From: Deltaproteobacteria bacterium RBG_13_61_14
GTDB taxonomy: Bacteria > RBG-13-61-14
Direction: 5' to 3'
Length of the DNA: 16,870 bases
NCBI GenBank assembly: GCA_001797815.1
Contig: MGQK01000081.1
Location: forward strand, 142,524 to 159,393
The position numbers and the translations under genes were made by a program. Of this stretch, positions 14,749-16,870 are shown piece by piece; position 1 is the first letter of the stretch; every line of letters starts with the position of its first letter. The notes beneath the pieces are model-generated. The model was not told where the DNA came from. It saw only the letters and a program-made list of their open reading frames with translations, and searched no databases.

Positions 14749-15084
14749 ATGGAGGCGTCGCTTCTCCGTGCGGCGGACTGGCGGGCGGTGTTCGAGTGGT
14801 GCCGGGAGACGGGGGTGGAGTTTTACTTGAAGCCGGTGCTGGAAGACAACCCCGGCCTGGAGCTAAAGATCCAGCGGGTGGAAGCGGAGCGCCTGGCGAC
14901 CCTGGACGGGGAGGTGGCCTTTCGCGAGATCGAATGGATCAAGGTGCCTTTTACCACGCCCTTTTTGGGCAAGAGCCAGCCTGACCTCCGGCCTTATCTC
15001 CGGGCGCGCGGCATCCCCTTTGAAGAGAGACCCAACGGCATCGTGGTGCGCGGCCCGATGCGCAAGCTCAAAACCCCGACATGA
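14749..15084 (+). CDS. Small hypothetical protein
   Basis: A 111-residue, charged, soluble protein with no recognised motif; it begins with a helical segment (LLRAADWRAVFEWCRETG) and has mixed alpha/beta character after it. Base composition is back to high GC. The start is uncertain: the frame stays open upstream into the end of the preceding gene, giving an acidic run that includes KNKLEQVLAEEMEAS, but no ATG, GTG or TTG occurs there. The ATG at 14749 has only GGAAG at very short spacing. It overlaps the glycosyltransferase gene by 4 nt (ATGA, 15081-15084), so the two are probably translated together and may work together. Confidence 0.6.
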   Translation: MEASLLRAADWRAVFEWCRETGVEFYLKPVLEDNPGLELKIQRVEAERLATLDGEVAFREIEWIKVPFTTPFLGKSQPDLRPYLRARGIPFEERPNGIVVRGPMRKLKTPT

Positions 15085-16870
15085 AGCGGTTCTCGGCGCT
15101 CTTCTTTCCGCTCGCGGTCTTTGCCCTCGCGTTCTGCATCCGCCTGCTCTACCTCTTCGAGATCAGGAAAAGCCCTTTTTTCAGCTTCCCGCTGATTGAC
15201 GCCGAGACCTATTTCGAAATGGCCCAGAACATCGCCGGGGGGGACCTGCTGGCCGGCCATGCCGCTTACTGGCAGCCGCCGCTGTATCCTTATCTCCTGG
15301 CGCTAATGCTCGCGCTCTTCGGGCAGAACCACTTCCTCCTCCACCTGCTCCATTTCCTGCTCGGCTCCCTGAACTGCGTGCTCATCTACTCCCTGGGCCG
15401 GCGGGTGTTCTCCGAGGGCATGGCCAAGCTCGCCGGCCTGATCGCCGCCCTTTACGGCCCGTTCCTGTATTTCGAGGGCGAATACCTCGCGCCCGTGCTC
15501 CTGGTCTTCTTATCGCTGCTCGTGCTCCTGGCTCTGCTCCGGGCAGGGGAAAAGGCTTCCGCCCGCGCCTGGTTCCTGCCCGGCTTTCTTCTCGGGCTCC
15601 ATGCGATCGCCCGGCCCGACATCCTGCTTTTTCTGCCGCCGGCGCTCGCCTGGCTGATCGCGCGGCACCGGCGCCGGATGAAAGCGGCCGGCCTGACTCT
15701 GGCCGCCGGCTTGTTTCTTCTCGGGCTGATCCTGCCCATTTTGCCGGTGAGCCTGCGCAACTGGGCGGTGGAGCGGGTGGTCGTTCCGATCTCGTATAAC
15801 GGCGGGCTCAACTTCTACATCGGCAACAATCCCGACTACGACCGCCTGGTCGGGATCCGGCCCGGCTATACCTGGCTCGATTTGAACCAGCGGCCCTTCC
15901 TGGACCGGGTGGCTTCCACTGCGGAGCGGTCCGATTATTTCTACCGGCTTTCCTTCCGCTGGATCCGCGAGCATCCGGGGGACTGGCTTGGCCTCATGGC
16001 CCGCAAGACCGGAATGTTCTGGATGGGCCACGAGTTCGTCCGCAACCTCAACTTCTACTCCTTCCGCCAATACTCGCGGGTGCTCTCGCTCCTGCTTTGG
16101 GAGCACGGGATCGCCTTTCCCTTCGGCCTGATCGCTCCCTTCGCGCTCCTGGGCCTGGTCCTCTCGCTCCGCGACCGCCGACCCCAGGCGACTCTCCTCA
16201 TCCTGTTCACCCTGGCCTCTTCCTTTTCCGTGATCTTCTTCTTTATCGCCTCGCGCTACCGGGTGCCGCTGGTTCCGGTGCTGTTGCTGTTGGCGCTGCG
16301 GGCGGGCCAGGAGTTGGCCGCAAGCCTCCGCCGCCGGCAATGGAGGATTTTCGCGCCGGGCCTGCTCGCGCTTGGAGGGCTTCTCTTTTTCCTCAACCAC
16401 GGCACCCACATGCGGATGGAGGTGAACCCGGCCGAAGAGTTTTATTGGTTGGGCAAGGTGGCGTGGAAGCAGGGGAACCGCACCCTGGCGCAAAACTATT
16501 TTGACCAGGCCCTGGGGGCGGAACCTACCTACCTGGAGTCGCGCATGCAAAGCGGGTTCCTGGCGTTGGAAATGATGCGCTGGCCGGAGGCCGAATATCA
16601 TTTCCAGCAGGTGCTGCGCGGCCAGGACCAGGTCCCGCTTCTGGCGCGGGCCGCGGCCCATGCCGCGCTGGGCCAGGTTGACCGCGAGACCGGGAGGCCC
16701 TTGCCGGCGGAGGCGGAATTCCGGGCCGCGCTTTTGATTGCGCCCGGCTTTCAGGATGCCCGCTTGGGTCTGGCCAAGCTCTTGATCGAGGAGAACCGGC
16801 TGGACGAGGCGGAGGCGGAGTTGCGCCAGGCCATCCGCTTCGGACCCTGGTCCGCGGAAGCCTATTTGGG
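15081..16870 (+). CDS. GT-C (GT39-like) membrane glycosyltransferase fused to TPRs, 3' end outside window
   Basis: The frame is open from ATG 15081 to the window end (596 codons visible). Residues ~5-25 are a first membrane helix; then comes the first extracytoplasmic loop with PLIDAETYFEMAQNIAGG, where Asp40 is at the catalytic Asp position of polyprenyl-phosphate-dependent GT-C enzymes (PMT/ArnT-like). WQPPLYPYLLALMLALFG and many further hydrophobic segments follow to about residue 440. From ~447 the sequence becomes soluble TPRs: YWLGKVAWKQGNRTLAQNYF, then MMRWPEAEYHFQQVL, then ENRLDEAEAELRQAI. It would move a sugar from a lipid carrier to lipid, glycan or protein on the outer face of the membrane; the acceptor is unknown. 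The TPR part probably lies on the same outer side and binds a partner. It overlaps the upstream small gene by 4 nt. Confidence 0.85.
   Translation, partial: MKRFSALFFPLAVFALAFCIRLLYLFEIRKSPFFSFPLIDAETYFEMAQNIAGGDLLAGHAAYWQPPLYPYLLALMLALFGQNHFLLHLLHFLLGSLNCVLIYSLGRRVFSEGMAKLAGLIAALYGPFLYFEGEYLAPVLLVFLSLLVLLALLRAGEKASARAWFLPGFLLGLHAIARPDILLFLPPALAWLIARHRRRMKAAGLTLAAGLFLLGLILPILPVSLRNWAVERVVVPISYNGGLNFYIGNNPDYDRLVGIRPGYTWLDLNQRPFLDRVASTAERSDYFYRLSFRWIREHPGDWLGLMARKTGMFWMGHEFVRNLNFYSFRQYSRVLSLLLWEHGIAFPFGLIAPFALLGLVLSLRDRRPQATLLILFTLASSFSVIFFFIASRYRVPLVPVLLLLALRAGQELAASLRRRQWRIFAPGLLALGGLLFFLNHGTHMRMEVNPAEEFYWLGKVAWKQGNRTLAQNYFDQALGAEPTYLESRMQSGFLALEMMRWPEAEYHFQQVLRGQDQVPLLARAAAHAALGQVDRETGRPLPAEAEFRAALLIAPGFQDARLGLAKLLIEENRLDEAEAELRQAIRFGPWSAEAYL

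Noticed and set aside
15510-16661. Minus-strand open frame opposite the glycosyltransferase
   Set aside because: Gln/Glu/His-rich shadow of a GC-rich membrane-protein gene; the plus frame is continuous and has clear GT-C and TPR features.
1-16870. CRISPR array, complete insertion sequence, toxin-antitoxin or defence operon
   Set aside because: No regularly spaced repeats, no transposase gene and no paired small genes with such motifs were seen on either strand.

Overview
The window is high-GC, densely coding bacterial DNA. Several features suggest a Gram-negative, diderm-type bacterium: a monofunctional peptidoglycan transglycosylase (MtgA), an exported M1-type peptidase, and many TPR proteins, including one fused to a membrane glycosyltransferase. 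The gene style (TPR-rich signalling proteins, NhaC with an exported N-terminal domain, GT-C/TPR fusion) is reminiscent of Acidobacteriota or related phyla. No phylogenetic marker is present, so this is only an impression.

Layout. At 1-1631 (+) a partial TPR-like protein is followed by a BtrH/DUF4872-type protein. At 1691-6264 four genes run on the minus strand: NAD(P)-binding oxidoreductase, M1 peptidase, TPR plus winged-helix-like protein, and a PAS/degenerate histidine kinase. The first two are tightly coupled, and a good sigma70-type promoter lies at 6342-6370. At 6265-6620 there is a non-coding stretch with nested palindromes, including a perfect 28-bp one. mtgA (minus) then faces an acyl-CoA-synthetase-like gene (plus), which has its own promoter and a clear internal start. 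Directly after that gene comes the 3' remnant of a tyrosine recombinase that runs into a tRNA-Leu(CAG) gene on the minus strand: the scar of an integrative element at a tRNA attachment site.

At 10030-12140 a consensus-like promoter, a strongly structured ~110-nt leader ending in an intrinsic terminator only 7 nt before the start codon, and the overlapping pabA and pabB genes form a p-aminobenzoate (folate branch) operon that looks controlled by attenuation. At 12195-16870 (+) follow an NhaC-family Na+/H+ antiporter with an extra exported N-terminal domain, a small AT-richer membrane protein, a small unknown soluble protein, and a GT-C (GT39-like) membrane glycosyltransferase fused to C-terminal TPRs, which runs off the window.

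Most of the window is ordinary chromosomal housekeeping. The points most worth checking are the structured pabA leader, the pseudo-kinase next to a TPR/winged-helix protein, the tRNA/integrase scar and the palindromic intergenic element. I did not find a CRISPR array, a complete mobile element, or a clear novel defence system.
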